A DNA stretch of 56,470 nt from Streptococcus orisasini (GCF_001431045.1 NZ_BCLE01000043.1:1-56470); one strand, 5' to 3'; counted from the first letter of the stretch, positions 1 through 9,433 are shown. Program-made: numbers and translations. The notes: a model not told the origin generated them from the sequence alone.

Positions 1-62
1 GTGGCAAAAAGATGAGTCCGCCTAGAATCTTAACGATTCCGCGGCGGACTCCCTATTTTGCC
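1..62. terminator. Bidirectional hairpin, probable terminator at the left edge
   Basis: A nested stem is visible: GAGTCCGCC (14-22) pairs perfectly with GGCGGACTC (43-51), and inside the loop GAATC (25-29) pairs with GATTC (35-39). The outer flanks GGCAAAA (3-9) and TTTTGCC (56-62) are also complementary. Read on the minus strand the stem is followed by ATCTTTTTG, which fits a Rho-independent terminator for a gene running leftward. The plus-strand side has only TTTT. The gene it would serve lies outside the window. Confidence 0.5.
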
Positions 63-300
63 TTTATCCGCAGACGCCCTTTGCATCTTGAGCTTAGGTA
101 TGAAATTTCAAAGGAAGTTGCTACCTAAGGAAAGTATCATAATACAATAGTTTTTTTGATAAAAATTGACTTTTTCTTCAGTCTGAGTTTACTACTTTTT
201 TCAAAAATTTAGGCACCTTTGATAGAAGAAAAAACTTCCAAATTGGCAATAAATATGATAAACTGGAAAGTGCAAATAAATTTTAAGGAGAAACGACTTC
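63..300 (+). promoter_or_regulatory. tig upstream region with a probable -10 box
   Basis: This stretch holds no gene. The best -10 match is TATGAT at 254-259, about 40 bases before the tig start; no convincing -35 lies 17 bases upstream. The RBS AAGGAG sits 9 bases before the ATG. Between 93 and 129 an inverted repeat CTTAGGTA/TACCTAAG encloses the palindrome TGAAATTTCA (101-110), whose role is unknown. Confidence 0.35.
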
Positions 301-1584
301 ATGTCTACATCATTTGAAAACAAAGCTACAAATCGTGGAGTTATTACATTCACGATTGGTCAGGACAAGATTCAACCAGCTCTTGATCAAGCCTTTAATA
401 AAGTAAAGAAAGATATCTCAGTGCCAGGATTCCGCAAGGGTCATCTTCCACGTACTGTTTTTAATCAAAAATTTGGTGAAGAAGCTCTCTATGAGGAAGC
501 TTTAAACAGCATTTTGCCATCAGCTTACGAAGGGGCTGTTGCTGAATTGGAACTTGATGTTGTAGCTCAGCCAAAAATTGATGTTAAATCAATGGAAAAA
601 GGGCAAGACTGGGAAATCACAGCAGAAGTTGTCACTAAGCCAGAAGTAAAACTTGGAGATTATAAAAACCTTAAAGTATCAGTAGAAGAGTCTAAAGAAG
701 TTACTGATGCAGAAGTGGACGAAAAAATCGAACGTGAACGCAGCAACTTAGCTGAACTTGTTCTTAAAGAAGACGCAGCAGTTGAAGGTGATACTGTTGT
801 TATCGATTTTGTTGGTTCTGTTGACGGTGTTGAATTTGACGGTGGTAAAGGTGATAATTTCTCACTTGAACTTGGTTCTGGTCAATTTATCCCAGGCTTT
901 GAAGAACAATTGGTTGGTAAAAAAGCTGGTGAAACAGTTGACGTTAACGTTACTTTCCCAGAAGATTACCAAGCAGCTGACTTGGCTGGTAAAGATGCTA
1001 AATTTGTCACAACTATCCATGAAGTTAAAGCTAAAGAAGTTCCAGAACTTGATGATGAATTAGCTAAAGACATTGATGAAGAAGTTGAAACTTTGGATGA
1101 ATTGAAAGCTAAGTACCGTAAGGAACTTGAAGCTGCTAAGGAAACTGCTTATGATGATGCAGTTGAAAGTGCAGCGATTGACTTGGCTGTTGCTAATGCG
1201 GAAATTGTTGAGCTGCCAGAAGAAATGGTTCATGATGAAGTTCACCGCGCTATGCAGGAATTCATGGGCAATATGCAGCGTCAAGGTATTTCATCAGAAA
1301 TGTACTTCCAGTTGACTGGTACAACTGAAGAAGACCTTCACAAACAATATGAAGCAGATGCTGACAAGCGCGTGAAAACAAATCTGGTTATTGAAGCAAT
1401 TGCTAAGGCAGAAGGTTTTGAAGCTTCAGACGAAGAAATCGAAAAAGAAATCACTGATCTTGCAGCTGAATACAGCATGGACGTTGAACAAGTGCGCTCA
1501 CTTCTTTCACCAGACATGCTCAAACATGACATTGCCATGAAAAAAGCTGTTGATACTATTACAAGCACAGCAAGCGTTAAATAA
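301..1584 (+). CDS. tig: Trigger factor, ribosome-associated chaperone
   Basis: This 427-residue protein is trigger factor (called RopA in some streptococci), a peptidyl-prolyl isomerase that binds the ribosome exit tunnel and shields nascent chains in the cytoplasm. The N-terminal ribosome-binding signature GFRKGHLP is at residues 43-50. An FKBP-type domain covers roughly residues 160-245, with the [14 protein letters not shown] start and a [10 protein letters not shown] core. The remainder is the helical, acidic C-terminal chaperone domain. The length is normal for the family. The ATG is preceded by AAGGAG at good spacing. The gene stands alone, closed by a strong terminator at 1610-1647. 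In streptococci this protein influences acid tolerance and protein export, which is family knowledge and not shown here. Confidence 0.97.
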   Translation: MSTSFENKATNRGVITFTIGQDKIQPALDQAFNKVKKDISVPGFRKGHLPRTVFNQKFGEEALYEEALNSILPSAYEGAVAELELDVVAQPKIDVKSMEKGQDWEITAEVVTKPEVKLGDYKNLKVSVEESKEVTDAEVDEKIERERSNLAELVLKEDAAVEGDTVVIDFVGSVDGVEFDGGKGDNFSLELGSGQFIPGFEEQLVGKKAGETVDVNVTFPEDYQAADLAGKDAKFVTTIHEVKAKEVPELDDELAKDIDEEVETLDELKAKYRKELEAAKETAYDDAVESAAIDLAVANAEIVELPEEMVHDEVHRAMQEFMGNMQRQGISSEMYFQLTGTTEEDLHKQYEADADKRVKTNLVIEAIAKAEGFEASDEEIEKEITDLAAEYSMDVEQVRSLLSPDMLKHDIAMKKAVDTITSTASVK

Positions 1585-1609
1585 GCCTGCTTCACTGCTT
1601 TTCTTAAAT

Positions 1610-1647
1610 AGGACTTGGGGAATTCGCTCCAGGTCCTTAATTTTTTC
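1610..1647 (+). terminator. Rho-independent terminator of tig
   Basis: An 11-bp stem, AGGACTTGGGG with CTCCAGGTCCT including G-T pairs, a 6-base loop and a following run TAATTTTTTC. Confidence 0.85.
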
Positions 1648-1676
1648 ATCTTTTTCTAGCAAGGCCTTTAATTGCC

Positions 1677-1685
1677 TGTTATAAT
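1677..1685 (+). promoter_or_regulatory. Extended -10 promoter for the HAD phosphatase gene
   Basis: TGTTATAAT matches the TGn-TATAAT extended -10 exactly. No good -35 is visible, as is common for extended -10 promoters in streptococci. Confidence 0.6.
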
Positions 1686-1740
1686 AAGATAGAAGAAAAA
1701 TGCAATTACATCTAGTCTTTAACGCAAATGAGGAACTGCT

Positions 1741-2403
1741 ATGATAAAATTAATTGTTTTTGATATGGACGGTGTTATCGTTGATACTGAGTATCTGGAT
1801 TTTCAATTGCAGCAGGCCTATATAAAAGAAATTGCCAAGGAACCGTCTAAATTGACGCATGAGGATTTTTCGCGGTTGGTTGGACGATCTGGAGTAGATT
1901 TGTTCAGACGTATTAAACAGCTCAGTCAAACATCTTTGTCGTTTGAGGAGATTGAACAGGGCTTGCAAAAGGTTGAAGCAGAAAAATATTGTAAAGAAAG
2001 CTATCTGCCGCTTTTTAGAAAAGATATTATTGCCATTTTGGAGTATGCTAAAGCGCATCACATAGCCTTAGCAGTTGCTTCATCAACTCAAAAGAAATAT
2101 ATTTTAGATATCTTGCTCAATTGTGAGATTAGGGATTACTTTGATGTCATTGTCAGCGGTGAAGACTTTGAAGCCAGCAAACCTGATCCAGCCATTTATC
2201 TCTCTGTTCTTAATCAATTGAGTGTTCCTGGTCATCAGGCACTTGCTGTTGAAGATTCTCCGTCTGGTATTGCTGCAGCCAAAAATGCAGGCCTTAAGAC
2301 TGTCGCCTATGAGGAAAAACGGATGGCAGTTGATCAAAAACAGGCAGATTATATTGCTGAGGATATGCAGGATGTTTTAGAGTATATCAAGCGTCTCAAT
2401 TAG
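1741..2403 (+). CDS. HAD-superfamily phosphatase, beta-phosphoglucomutase-like
   Basis: A 220-residue cytoplasmic HAD hydrolase of the beta-phosphoglucomutase/phosphatase subfamily. Motif I is FDMDGVIVDT with the nucleophile D8 and general acid D10. A helical cap follows at about residues 15-85. Motif II is the serine in VASSTQKK, motif III the lysine in SKPDPAIY, and motif IV EDSPSGIAAAKNAG. These enzymes dephosphorylate or isomerise small sugar phosphates through an aspartyl-phosphate. The substrate cannot be read from sequence. It is a single gene with its own extended -10 promoter and a GAGGA ribosome binding site. No terminator is obvious before rpoE, so some read-through is possible. 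A phosphoglycolate phosphatase-like role is an alternative. Confidence 0.85.
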   Translation: MIKLIVFDMDGVIVDTEYLDFQLQQAYIKEIAKEPSKLTHEDFSRLVGRSGVDLFRRIKQLSQTSLSFEEIEQGLQKVEAEKYCKESYLPLFRKDIIAILEYAKAHHIALAVASSTQKKYILDILLNCEIRDYFDVIVSGEDFEASKPDPAIYLSVLNQLSVPGHQALAVEDSPSGIAAAKNAGLKTVAYEEKRMAVDQKQADYIAEDMQDVLEYIKRLN

Positions 2404-2458
2404 TCATAATGCTTTTGTTTTTAGAAGAGTATAGGCATGACTTTTGTAAAAATCTTTT

Positions 2459-2487
2459 TTGACTTACCATTAAAAATGTCGTAAAAT
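2459..2487 (+). promoter_or_regulatory. rpoE promoter
   Basis: TTGACT (2459-2464), a 17-bp spacer and TAAAAT (2482-2487), ending about 30 bases before the rpoE start. Confidence 0.8.
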
Positions 2488-2518
2488 ATAAGTTAACGAT
2501 AAAATAAGGAGAACAGCC

Positions 2519-3106
2519 TTGGAATTAGAAGTATTTGCTGGACAAGAAAAAAGTGAACTCTCAATGATTGAAGTAGCCCGTGCTATTTTAGAAGAGCGCG
2601 GTCGGGACAATGAGATGTATTTTAGCGATCTTGTTAATGCTATTCAAGTTTATTTGGAAAAATCAGATTCAGAAATTCGTCACGCTCTGCCTTATTTCTA
2701 TTCAGATTTGAATACTGATGGTAGTTTCATCCCGCTCGGTGACAACAAGTGGGGTCTGCGTTCTTGGTATGGTATCGATGAAATCGACGAAGAAATTGTT
2801 ACTCTCGAAGAAGATGAAGATGGCGCACCAAAACGTAAACGCAAACGTGTTAATGCCTTTATGGATGGTGATGAAGATGCTATTGACTACAGCGATGACG
2901 ATCCAGAAGATGAAAGCTTTGATAGGCCTGAAGAAAACACTGATTACGATGATGACAATCCAGACGATGAAAAGTCAGAGGTTGAATCTTATGATTCAGA
3001 AATCAATGAAATTATTCCAGATGAGGATTTGGATGAAAATGTTGATTTAGATGAAGAAGATGACGATTATTCCGATGATGATGAGGAAGACGAAGAAGAG
3101 GAATAA
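2519..3106 (+). CDS. rpoE: DNA-directed RNA polymerase delta subunit
   Basis: A 195-residue RNA polymerase delta subunit. The N-terminal half (about residues 14-85) is a HARE-HTH winged-helix domain. From about residue 92 the chain becomes an extremely acidic, disordered tail of Asp/Glu runs with one basic KRKRKR island near residue 106. Delta is specific to Firmicutes; it binds RNA polymerase and speeds its release and recycling, raising promoter specificity and sensitivity to initiating NTP levels. The start is TTG at 2519, chosen because AAGGAG lies 7 bases upstream and the well-conserved N-terminus begins there. The following gene, pyrG, is itself controlled by initiation-site NTP sensing, and delta is its usual neighbour. 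Confidence 0.96.
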   Translation: MELEVFAGQEKSELSMIEVARAILEERGRDNEMYFSDLVNAIQVYLEKSDSEIRHALPYFYSDLNTDGSFIPLGDNKWGLRSWYGIDEIDEEIVTLEEDEDGAPKRKRKRVNAFMDGDEDAIDYSDDDPEDESFDRPEENTDYDDDNPDDEKSEVESYDSEINEIIPDEDLDENVDLDEEDDDYSDDDEEDEEEE

Positions 3107-3137
3107 TTTTTCTGTGCTAGATAAGGCTATTTCTTCA

Positions 3138-3166
3138 TTGACAAATGAGGTCAGATAGTTTATATT
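3138..3166 (+). promoter_or_regulatory. pyrG promoter
   Basis: TTGACA (3138-3143), exactly 17 bases, then TATATT (3161-3166). The predicted start falls on the GGGC at 3174-3177, seven bases past the -10 box. That start is required for the G-slippage attenuation described in the next entry. Confidence 0.85.
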
Positions 3167-3173
3167 ATTTCTT

Positions 3174-4865
<1,692 letters not shown>

Positions 4866-4889
4866 TAATAAGAACAGATTAAAAAAATA

Positions 4890-4943
4890 GGCTCTGTAAT
4901 CTCTGCAGCAGGTAATGGCTTTAGAGATACAGAGCTTTTATTA
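4890..4943 (+). terminator. Rho-independent terminator of pyrG
   Basis: GCTCTGTA-ATCTCT pairs with AGAGAT-ACAGAGC (one bulge) across an 18-base loop, followed by TTTTATTAT. Confidence 0.85.
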
Positions 4944-5014
4944 TATAGAAAAAGTTCCATATAACTACAATAAACAGCAATAGAGCTATCATTACAAGTT
5001 ACATGGGACAACTG

Positions 5015-5057
5015 ATACCCTTCAAAAATCAAAACTATACCTTATTGCCTTCGCTTG
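5015..5057 (+). repeat. Truncated BOX-like repeat, left end
   Basis: It begins ATACCCTTCAAAAATC and continues to TTGCCTTCGCTT, matching the left 40 or so bases of the full element at 17922-18025. After this the sequence diverges and no right end is present. It looks like a decayed copy. Confidence 0.6.
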
Positions 5058-5121
5058 AGGCTAGGACAAAAGTCCTTCCTTCTTTAACTATTTAAGATAT
5101 AGCAGTTTGACGCAGTGGTTG

Positions 5122-5160
5122 GGGGTAAGACTTGTTGGTTACGCCAAGAAGTCTTACCCC
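5122..5160. repeat. Perfect 12-bp inverted repeat, unknown function
   Basis: GGGGTAAGACTT (5122-5133) and AAGTCTTACCCC (5149-5160) are perfectly complementary around a 15-base loop whose ends, G at 5134 and CAAG at 5145-5148, can extend the pairing. There is no T-run on either side, so it is not a standard terminator. It could be a structured RNA element or the scar of a small mobile element. Confidence 0.5.
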
Positions 5161-5314
5161 TGCACTCTGCAGCCTGTTTCCTAGTTGTTTTAGCAATTTA
5201 TTAAATCATCTCTAACATATTGCTAAGCAACTATCATTTAGTCAAGAGCATTTGATAAGTTTAAGATAGTTGAAAGTTCTAACTCCTTATTTTTATGCAA
5301 TTTAATTTTAAAAA

Positions 5315-5345
5315 CCTTTTTCAGCTGCTGAAAAAGGTGTATAAT
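5315..5345 (+). promoter_or_regulatory. Palindrome and -10 box before the alpha/beta hydrolase gene
   Basis: CCTTTTTCAG (5315-5324) and CTGAAAAAGG (5328-5337) form a perfect inverted repeat with a 3-base centre. TATAAT follows at 5340-5345. The palindrome covers where the -35 and spacer should be, so it may be a repressor site. The -10 ends 7 bases before the ATG, so this promoter would give an RNA with little or no leader. Confidence 0.5.
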
Positions 5346-5352
5346 AGGGGAC

Positions 5353-6282
5353 ATGAAAAAGTTAAACCTGACAAAAGTAGTAACATATTTGGTGCTTGCA
5401 ATCTTTTTTGTTTCAATTGGAGCTAGCTTTTATTTTTTCCATGTGGCTCAAGTGCGTTCTCATAAATCTTTTATCAGCAGTGCTAAAATTGTAAAAACAG
5501 ATCCTTTGTATGACTATGAGCAGTATTTTAATAAGCTTCCTAAAGAGACCCTTTGGATAGAAAATGGCGGTCTCAAACAAGATGCTTGGTATGTCAGGGC
5601 AAAACAAAAAACAGATAAAACCGCTGTCATTGTACATGGTTTTTCTGGGAGCAAAGAAAAAATGAAGGCTTATGGCTGGCTTTTTCACAAATTAGGCTAC
5701 AATGTTCTCATGCCTGATAACATTGCTGCAGGAAAAAGCCAAGGTCGCATTATCGGCTATGGCTGGAACGATCGTTTGAATCTTATTAAATGGACAGAAT
5801 TGCTGGTTCAGCGCAATCATAAAAGTCAGATTACTCTTTTTGGATTGTCGATGGGAGCTGCCACTGTTATGATGGCCAGCGGTGAAGAAACGCTGCCGCC
5901 GCAAGTGCATAATCTTATTGAAGATGCTGGCTACAGCAGTGTTTGGGATGAACTTAAATTTCAAGCTAAAAGCATGTACAATCTACCGGCCTTTCCTATT
6001 CTTTATGAAGTCTCTGCTATTTCCAAAATTCGTGCTGGTTTCTCTTACGGAGAAGCAAGTTCGGTCAATCAGCTGAAGAAAAATAAACTGCCAATCCTTT
6101 TTATTCATGGAGACCGTGACACTTTTGTACCAACACGAATGGTTTATGAAAATTATAAGGCTACCAAGGGGCCAAAAGAACTTTATCTTGTTAAAGGAGC
6201 CGATCACGCCGAAACGTTCAAGAAGGATAAGCAGTTGTATGAAAAGAAAATCAAAGAATTTTTGCAAAAATACAGGAAATAA
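5353..6282 (+). CDS. Membrane-anchored alpha/beta hydrolase
   Basis: A 309-residue protein with a single N-terminal membrane segment (about residues 9-29), then an extracytoplasmic alpha/beta-hydrolase fold. The visible catalytic set is the nucleophile S166 in GLSMG, an acid in HGDRDT (D254 or D256) and H285 in GADHAE; HGFSGS at 95-100 supplies the oxyanion region. It resembles the BAAT/peptidase S9-like hydrolases common in streptococci, whose substrates are mostly unknown; esterase or acyl-peptidase activity is possible. The start is the first ATG, with only AGGGG close upstream. It lies between a long non-coding stretch and tRNA-Leu, so it is probably monocistronic. The tRNA promoter begins 3 bases after its stop. 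Confidence 0.8.
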   Translation: MKKLNLTKVVTYLVLAIFFVSIGASFYFFHVAQVRSHKSFISSAKIVKTDPLYDYEQYFNKLPKETLWIENGGLKQDAWYVRAKQKTDKTAVIVHGFSGSKEKMKAYGWLFHKLGYNVLMPDNIAAGKSQGRIIGYGWNDRLNLIKWTELLVQRNHKSQITLFGLSMGAATVMMASGEETLPPQVHNLIEDAGYSSVWDELKFQAKSMYNLPAFPILYEVSAISKIRAGFSYGEASSVNQLKKNKLPILFIHGDRDTFVPTRMVYENYKATKGPKELYLVKGADHAETFKKDKQLYEKKIKEFLQKYRK

Positions 6283-6284
6283 GC

Positions 6285-6313
6285 TTGACACCAATTTAGT
6301 AAGTTGATATAAT
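6285..6313 (+). promoter_or_regulatory. Consensus promoter of tRNA-Leu
   Basis: TTGACA (6285-6290), 17 bases, TATAAT (6308-6313): a perfect sigma-A promoter, 13 bases before the tRNA. TTAGTAA and TTACTAA flank the -10 as a short inverted repeat. Confidence 0.9.
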
Positions 6314-6326
6314 TTACTAAGTTGCT

Positions 6327-6412
6327 GCGGGGATGGCGGAATTGGCAGACGCGCAAGACTAAGGATCTTGTGACCGCTTTTGGTCGTGAGGGTTCAAGTC
6401 CCTCTCTCCGCA
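6327..6412 (+). tRNA. tRNA-Leu, anticodon AAG
   Basis: An 86-base class II tRNA with a long variable arm. The acceptor arm GCGGGGA pairs with TCTCCGC (one G-T) before the discriminator A. The anticodon stem CAAGA/TCTTG encloses loop CTAAGGA, giving anticodon AAG (read as IAG if edited). The T-arm contains GGTTCAAGTCC. The CCA end is not encoded. Confidence 0.95.
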
Positions 6413-6422
6413 TAGTGTATTA

Positions 6423-6449
6423 GCTGGCTTTAAGCCAGCCTTTTTGTTT
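6423..6449 (+). terminator. Terminator of tRNA-Leu
   Basis: GCTGGCTT pairs with AGCCAGC, then CTTTTTGTTTT. Confidence 0.85.
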
Positions 6450-6564
6450 TGATGGGCTTGTTGTATGCTAATACTCTTGGCAGTTTCTCCTTAAAAAGAG
6501 ATATGGGAGCAGTATCATTTACGGATTTTTATCAACTGCTGTGAGCTGACTGATATTAATATTT

Positions 6565-6593
6565 AGAGAGAACTAGGTTGGTTCTCTCTTTTT
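6565..6593 (+). terminator. Orphan intrinsic terminator
   Basis: AGAGAGAAC pairs perfectly with GTTCTCTCT around the loop TAGGTTG, followed by TTTTTG. No gene ends just upstream. Confidence 0.75.
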
Positions 6594-6718
6594 GATGTTT
6601 AAAATGGTGAGAATTTTTGTCATCACTTAGTAACGTCATTTTAAAGCTTTTAATCTTTGTGAGTTTTCAAGAAAGGAATGAAAGTTTCGAGTAAGGGCTG
6701 GAAATTTTACTGTAAAAG

Positions 6719-6727
6719 TGATAAAAT
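6719..6727 (+). promoter_or_regulatory. fba promoter, extended -10
   Basis: TGATAAAAT fits TGn-TAAAAT. The -35 region is poor. The leader to the ATG would be about 43 bases. Confidence 0.5.
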
Positions 6728-6776
6728 AAACGATGTAATGGGGTTGCCCCAAAAAATATTTAGGAGGCCTTTAAAA

Positions 6777-7658
6777 ATGGCAATCGTTTCAGCAGAAAAA
6801 TTCGTCCAAGCAGCTCGTGATAACGGCTATGCTGTCGGTGGATTTAATACTAACAACCTTGAATGGACTCAAGCTATTCTGCGTGCGGCAGAAGCTAAAA
6901 AAGCTCCAGTTCTTATTCAAACTTCTATGGGTGCTGCCAAATACATGGGCGGTTACAAACTTTGTAAAGTGTTGATTGAAACTCTTGTAGAATCAATGGG
7001 TATTACTGTACCAGTTGCAATTCACCTTGACCACGGTCATTATGAAGATGCGCTTGAATGTATCGAAGTTGGCTACACATCAATCATGTTTGATGGTTCA
7101 CATCTTCCAGTTGAAGAAAATCTTGAAAAAGCTAAAGAAGTTGTTGCAAAAGCACATGCTAAAGGTATCTCAGTAGAAGCTGAAGTGGGTACTATCGGCG
7201 GTGAAGAAGATGGTATTATCGGCCGCGGCGAATTGGCACCAATCGAAGATGCTAAAGCAATGGTTGAAACTGGTATTGACTTCTTGGCAGCAGGTATCGG
7301 AAACATTCATGGTCCATACCCAGAAAACTGGGAAGGTCTTGACCTTGATCACTTGAAGAAATTGACAGAAGCTGTTCCAGGATTCCCAATCGTACTTCAC
7401 GGTGGTTCAGGTATTCCTGATGACCAAATCCGTGCAGCTATCAAACTTGGTGTTGCTAAAGTTAACGTTAATACTGAATGTCAAATTGCATTCTCAAATG
7501 CAACTCGTAAATTTGCAGCTGCTTATGAAGCAAACGAAGCTGAATACGATAAGAAGAAACTCTTCGACCCACGTAAATTCTTGGCTGATGGTGTTAAAGC
7601 TATCCAAGAAGCTGTCGAAGAACGTATCGATGTTTTTGGTTCAGAAGGCAAAGCTTAA
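6777..7658 (+). CDS. fba: Class II fructose-bisphosphate aldolase
   Basis: A 293-residue zinc-dependent aldolase that splits fructose 1,6-bisphosphate into dihydroxyacetone phosphate and glyceraldehyde 3-phosphate in glycolysis. Visible signatures are IHLDHGHYEDALEC (zinc-binding His and catalytic Asp region), the glycine-rich EVGTIGGEEDG stretch and VLHGGSGIPDDQIR with a further zinc His. The frame stays open upstream to 6678, but ATG 6777 is chosen because TAGGAGG precedes it at 9 bases and the conserved N-terminus MAIVSAEKF starts there. Codon choice is strongly biased, as expected for a highly expressed gene. It is monocistronic, ended by the terminator at 7682-7711. Confidence 0.97.
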   Translation: MAIVSAEKFVQAARDNGYAVGGFNTNNLEWTQAILRAAEAKKAPVLIQTSMGAAKYMGGYKLCKVLIETLVESMGITVPVAIHLDHGHYEDALECIEVGYTSIMFDGSHLPVEENLEKAKEVVAKAHAKGISVEAEVGTIGGEEDGIIGRGELAPIEDAKAMVETGIDFLAAGIGNIHGPYPENWEGLDLDHLKKLTEAVPGFPIVLHGGSGIPDDQIRAAIKLGVAKVNVNTECQIAFSNATRKFAAAYEANEAEYDKKKLFDPRKFLADGVKAIQEAVEERIDVFGSEGKA

Positions 7659-7681
7659 TTTTGCTGAACCTATCAATCAAG

Positions 7682-7711
7682 AAAATCTCGTCCATCCAGA
7701 CGGGATTTTTT
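7682..7711 (+). terminator. Terminator of fba
   Basis: AAAATCTCGTC pairs with GACGGGATTTT (one G-T) around CATCCA and runs into TTTTTT. Confidence 0.85.
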
Positions 7712-7780
7712 GCTATGATGAAGTCTTCAATAAAAAGACTTATTTTACCATTTTTAGCGATTGAAAATAATTATACTTTC

Positions 7781-7812
7781 GAAACAGACAAGCATTTTCG
7801 ATTGTCTGTTTC
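7781..7812. repeat. Perfect 10-bp inverted repeat beside the tRNA-Thr promoter
   Basis: GAAACAGACA (7781-7790) and TGTCTGTTTC (7803-7812) with a 12-base spacer, ending 2 bases before the -35 box. It could be an operator or a cruciform-type upstream element. No T-run follows. Confidence 0.5.
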
Positions 7813-7814
7813 TG

Positions 7815-7842
7815 TTGACAAAATTTGTAGAAATAGTAAAAT
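7815..7842 (+). promoter_or_regulatory. Promoter of tRNA-Thr
   Basis: TTGACA (7815-7820), 16 bases, TAAAAT (7837-7842), 10 bases before the tRNA. Confidence 0.85.
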
Positions 7843-7852
7843 ATTACTGTTA

Positions 7853-7925
7853 GCCGATTTAGCTCAGTTGGTAGAGCAACGCACTCGTAACGCGTAGGTC
7901 ACAGGTTCGAGCCCTGCAATCGGCA
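7853..7925 (+). tRNA. tRNA-Thr, anticodon CGT
   Basis: A 73-base tRNA. The acceptor GCCGATT pairs with AATCGGC before the discriminator A. D-arm GCTC...GAGC. The anticodon loop CTCGTAA gives anticodon CGT, reading ACG. T-arm ACAGG-TTCGAGC-CCTGC... with one mismatch at the loop end of the anticodon stem. CCA is not encoded. Confidence 0.93.
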
Positions 7926-7944
7926 TCAAATAAGAGCTATGATA

Positions 7945-7992
7945 AAGCACTCTAAGAGTTATTTAGAATATCTTGGAGTGCTTTTCTTTTTA
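7945..7992. terminator. Bidirectional terminator between tRNA-Thr and the MFS-like gene
   Basis: AAGCACTCTAAGA pairs with TCTTGGAGTGCTT (one wobble). Plus-strand reading gives TTTTCTTTTT after the stem. The minus-strand gene ends at its right flank, so one hairpin can serve both. Confidence 0.75.
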
Positions 7993-9321
7993 TCTCATCA
8001 TATGTTTTAAGGTCAATCTTACTAAAAATAATCCTGCCGTTACAATGAAAGCAAGACAGATTAATTTTGTGCAGAAAAAAGCTCCTTGTATATGCTCAAC
8101 ACTGTCAGCAAGTGAATAAGCACTCAAAGCTGAATTATGGTTTTTAATCCAAGATACTGCTATCAGCGTTGATAATAAAACTACCTGCTGGATAATAGCG
8201 CCCAGCCCATAAAATTTAGAACGGATGACTCTTCTTTCTAAAGTGGGAAGCCGATTATCTGTAATATAGTTTTGCAGAACTAAACGATTGCCTGAGGCGA
8301 TAAATGCACAGCTCAGCAGGATTCCTAAAAGATAAGTCCAAGGCGACAGGAGAAATAAAAAACATGCCATGCTGCTGACTAAAAAAATGATTTGCAATTG
8401 CTGTTCTTCTTTAATAGCTTTAAAATACTTTTGTGCGGCCATTGATAAAAACAATCCTAAAACAATCATGATGTAAGAAAGTCCAACCATGTAAAGTTTA
8501 TTAATAGCTATAAAATAGATGAGACTGTAAATAACCAAAAAATTTCTTGCAGCTCCAAACCACATGGTATACAAGGCCTGCAGGGAAAAAGTCAAGGGGT
8601 TAAAAATCAGTCCGACAATCAGAAATAAACATAAAGCAAGGCCTACATAGAGAATATAATTGCTGTTTGCTGTCTGTTTTAATAATCTGGTGAAAAAGGC
8701 AAATAGCAGCATGCAGCCGGCTGGCAAAAAATGCAGCCAGGATTTTCTCTTTTTTTCAAAAGCGGTTTGATTGTGCATCCCGGACTCCCATTCCAGCTGG
8801 GAAATAAAGGTGTATAGCATAAGTAAAATCATTAAAAAAATGGCAAATACGAATGTTATTGACACATGGCGAAGGCTTAAAAGCAAAGCAATAATGATTC
8901 CTAAAATCAGATAGCCTTTAATCAGTACGCCTTTTTTTGTTTGATTGTTATTTTCCGCTGAATAATCTTTGATTGTTTTAAAAAGAGCATTATAATTAGA
9001 TAAGCCAAGACCTGTTAAGACAGCGCCTGCTTCCCAAAATATAAAATGCACATTTCCAAACAGACAAAGGCAGCACCCTAAAATAGCCAGCAAAAGACTG
9101 TATCTTAAAATTTTATATAAGTTTTTCAGTTTTCCAAAACCTTGCAAGGCAAAGGAACCGGCTTTTTCAAATGAATATAATAATACAAAAGGCAGTAAAA
9201 AATGGTAATGGCCATAATGTTGGTATAATAAGCCCGCGAAGATAATATTTGGAATAATGACTGCGCCTTCTGCCAAGGCTTCTCCAAGTGCAGGAGCAGT
9301 ATTTTTGATTATTTTAGTCAT
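7990..9321 (-). CDS. MFS-like polytopic membrane protein
   Basis: A 443-residue integral membrane protein with about 12 hydrophobic segments and a loop in the middle (around residues 175-200), the layout of a major facilitator transporter. I do not recognise a substrate signature. Early charged residues in the first helix (ALGEAL) and a hydrophilic segment after the fourth helix are compatible with a drug or solute exporter. The frame opens at TTG 9333, but ATG 9321 is preferred because GGTGA lies 5 bases upstream of it, whereas the TTG has no spaced ribosome binding site. It is transcribed alone, divergent from rpmB. AT-rich codon use is a little different from its highly expressed neighbours. 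Confidence 0.6.
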   Translation of the reverse strand: MTKIIKNTAPALGEALAEGAVIIPNIIFAGLLYQHYGHYHFLLPFVLLYSFEKAGSFALQGFGKLKNLYKILRYSLLLAILGCCLCLFGNVHFIFWEAGAVLTGLGLSNYNALFKTIKDYSAENNNQTKKGVLIKGYLILGIIIALLLSLRHVSITFVFAIFLMILLMLYTFISQLEWESGMHNQTAFEKKRKSWLHFLPAGCMLLFAFFTRLLKQTANSNYILYVGLALCLFLIVGLIFNPLTFSLQALYTMWFGAARNFLVIYSLIYFIAINKLYMVGLSYIMIVLGLFLSMAAQKYFKAIKEEQQLQIIFLVSSMACFLFLLSPWTYLLGILLSCAFIASGNRLVLQNYITDNRLPTLERRVIRSKFYGLGAIIQQVVLLSTLIAVSWIKNHNSALSAYSLADSVEHIQGAFFCTKLICLAFIVTAGLFLVRLTLKHMMR

Positions 9322-9350
9322 TAAATTCACCAACTCTCTGTTTAGTAATA

Positions 9351-9379
9351 ATTATAATAGCTTCCATTTTGATACGCAA
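9351..9379 (-). promoter_or_regulatory. Promoter of the MFS-like gene
   Basis: On the minus strand TTGCGT (9379-9374), 17 bases, TATAAT (9356-9351). Confidence 0.7.
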
Positions 9380-9404
9380 GCTGAGAAAAATGTTTAAAGA
9401 CCTA

Positions 9405-9433
9405 TTGTCAAACAGCTGGTATTTTGCTATAAT
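9405..9433 (+). promoter_or_regulatory. rpmB promoter
   Basis: TTGTCA (9405-9410), 17 bases, TATAAT (9428-9433). A small hairpin GGTG-AAAA-CACC lies in the leader. Confidence 0.85.

Larger units (their letters stand above)
4944..5352. other. Long non-coding interval with repeat fragment and palindromes
   Basis: No gene is seen between the pyrG terminator and 5353. The interval holds the left half of a BOX-like repeat (5015-5057), a short hairpin AGGAC-AAAA-GTCCT at 5062-5075, a perfect 12-bp inverted repeat at 5122-5160, and a 10-bp perfect inverted repeat at 5315-5337 next to a -10 box. Each is listed separately. Confidence 0.6.
6450..6776 (+). other. fba upstream interval with an orphan terminator
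   Basis: No protein gene is seen. A second strong terminator (6565-6593) lies 115 bases beyond the tRNA-Leu terminator, with nothing coding between, which leaves room for a small RNA. The fba promoter is at the right end. Confidence 0.4.

Noticed and set aside
1060..1284. Antisense frames inside tig, and similar shadow frames in other genes
   Set aside because: They lie wholly opposite strong coding genes, lack ribosome binding sites and follow codon periodicity of the real gene.
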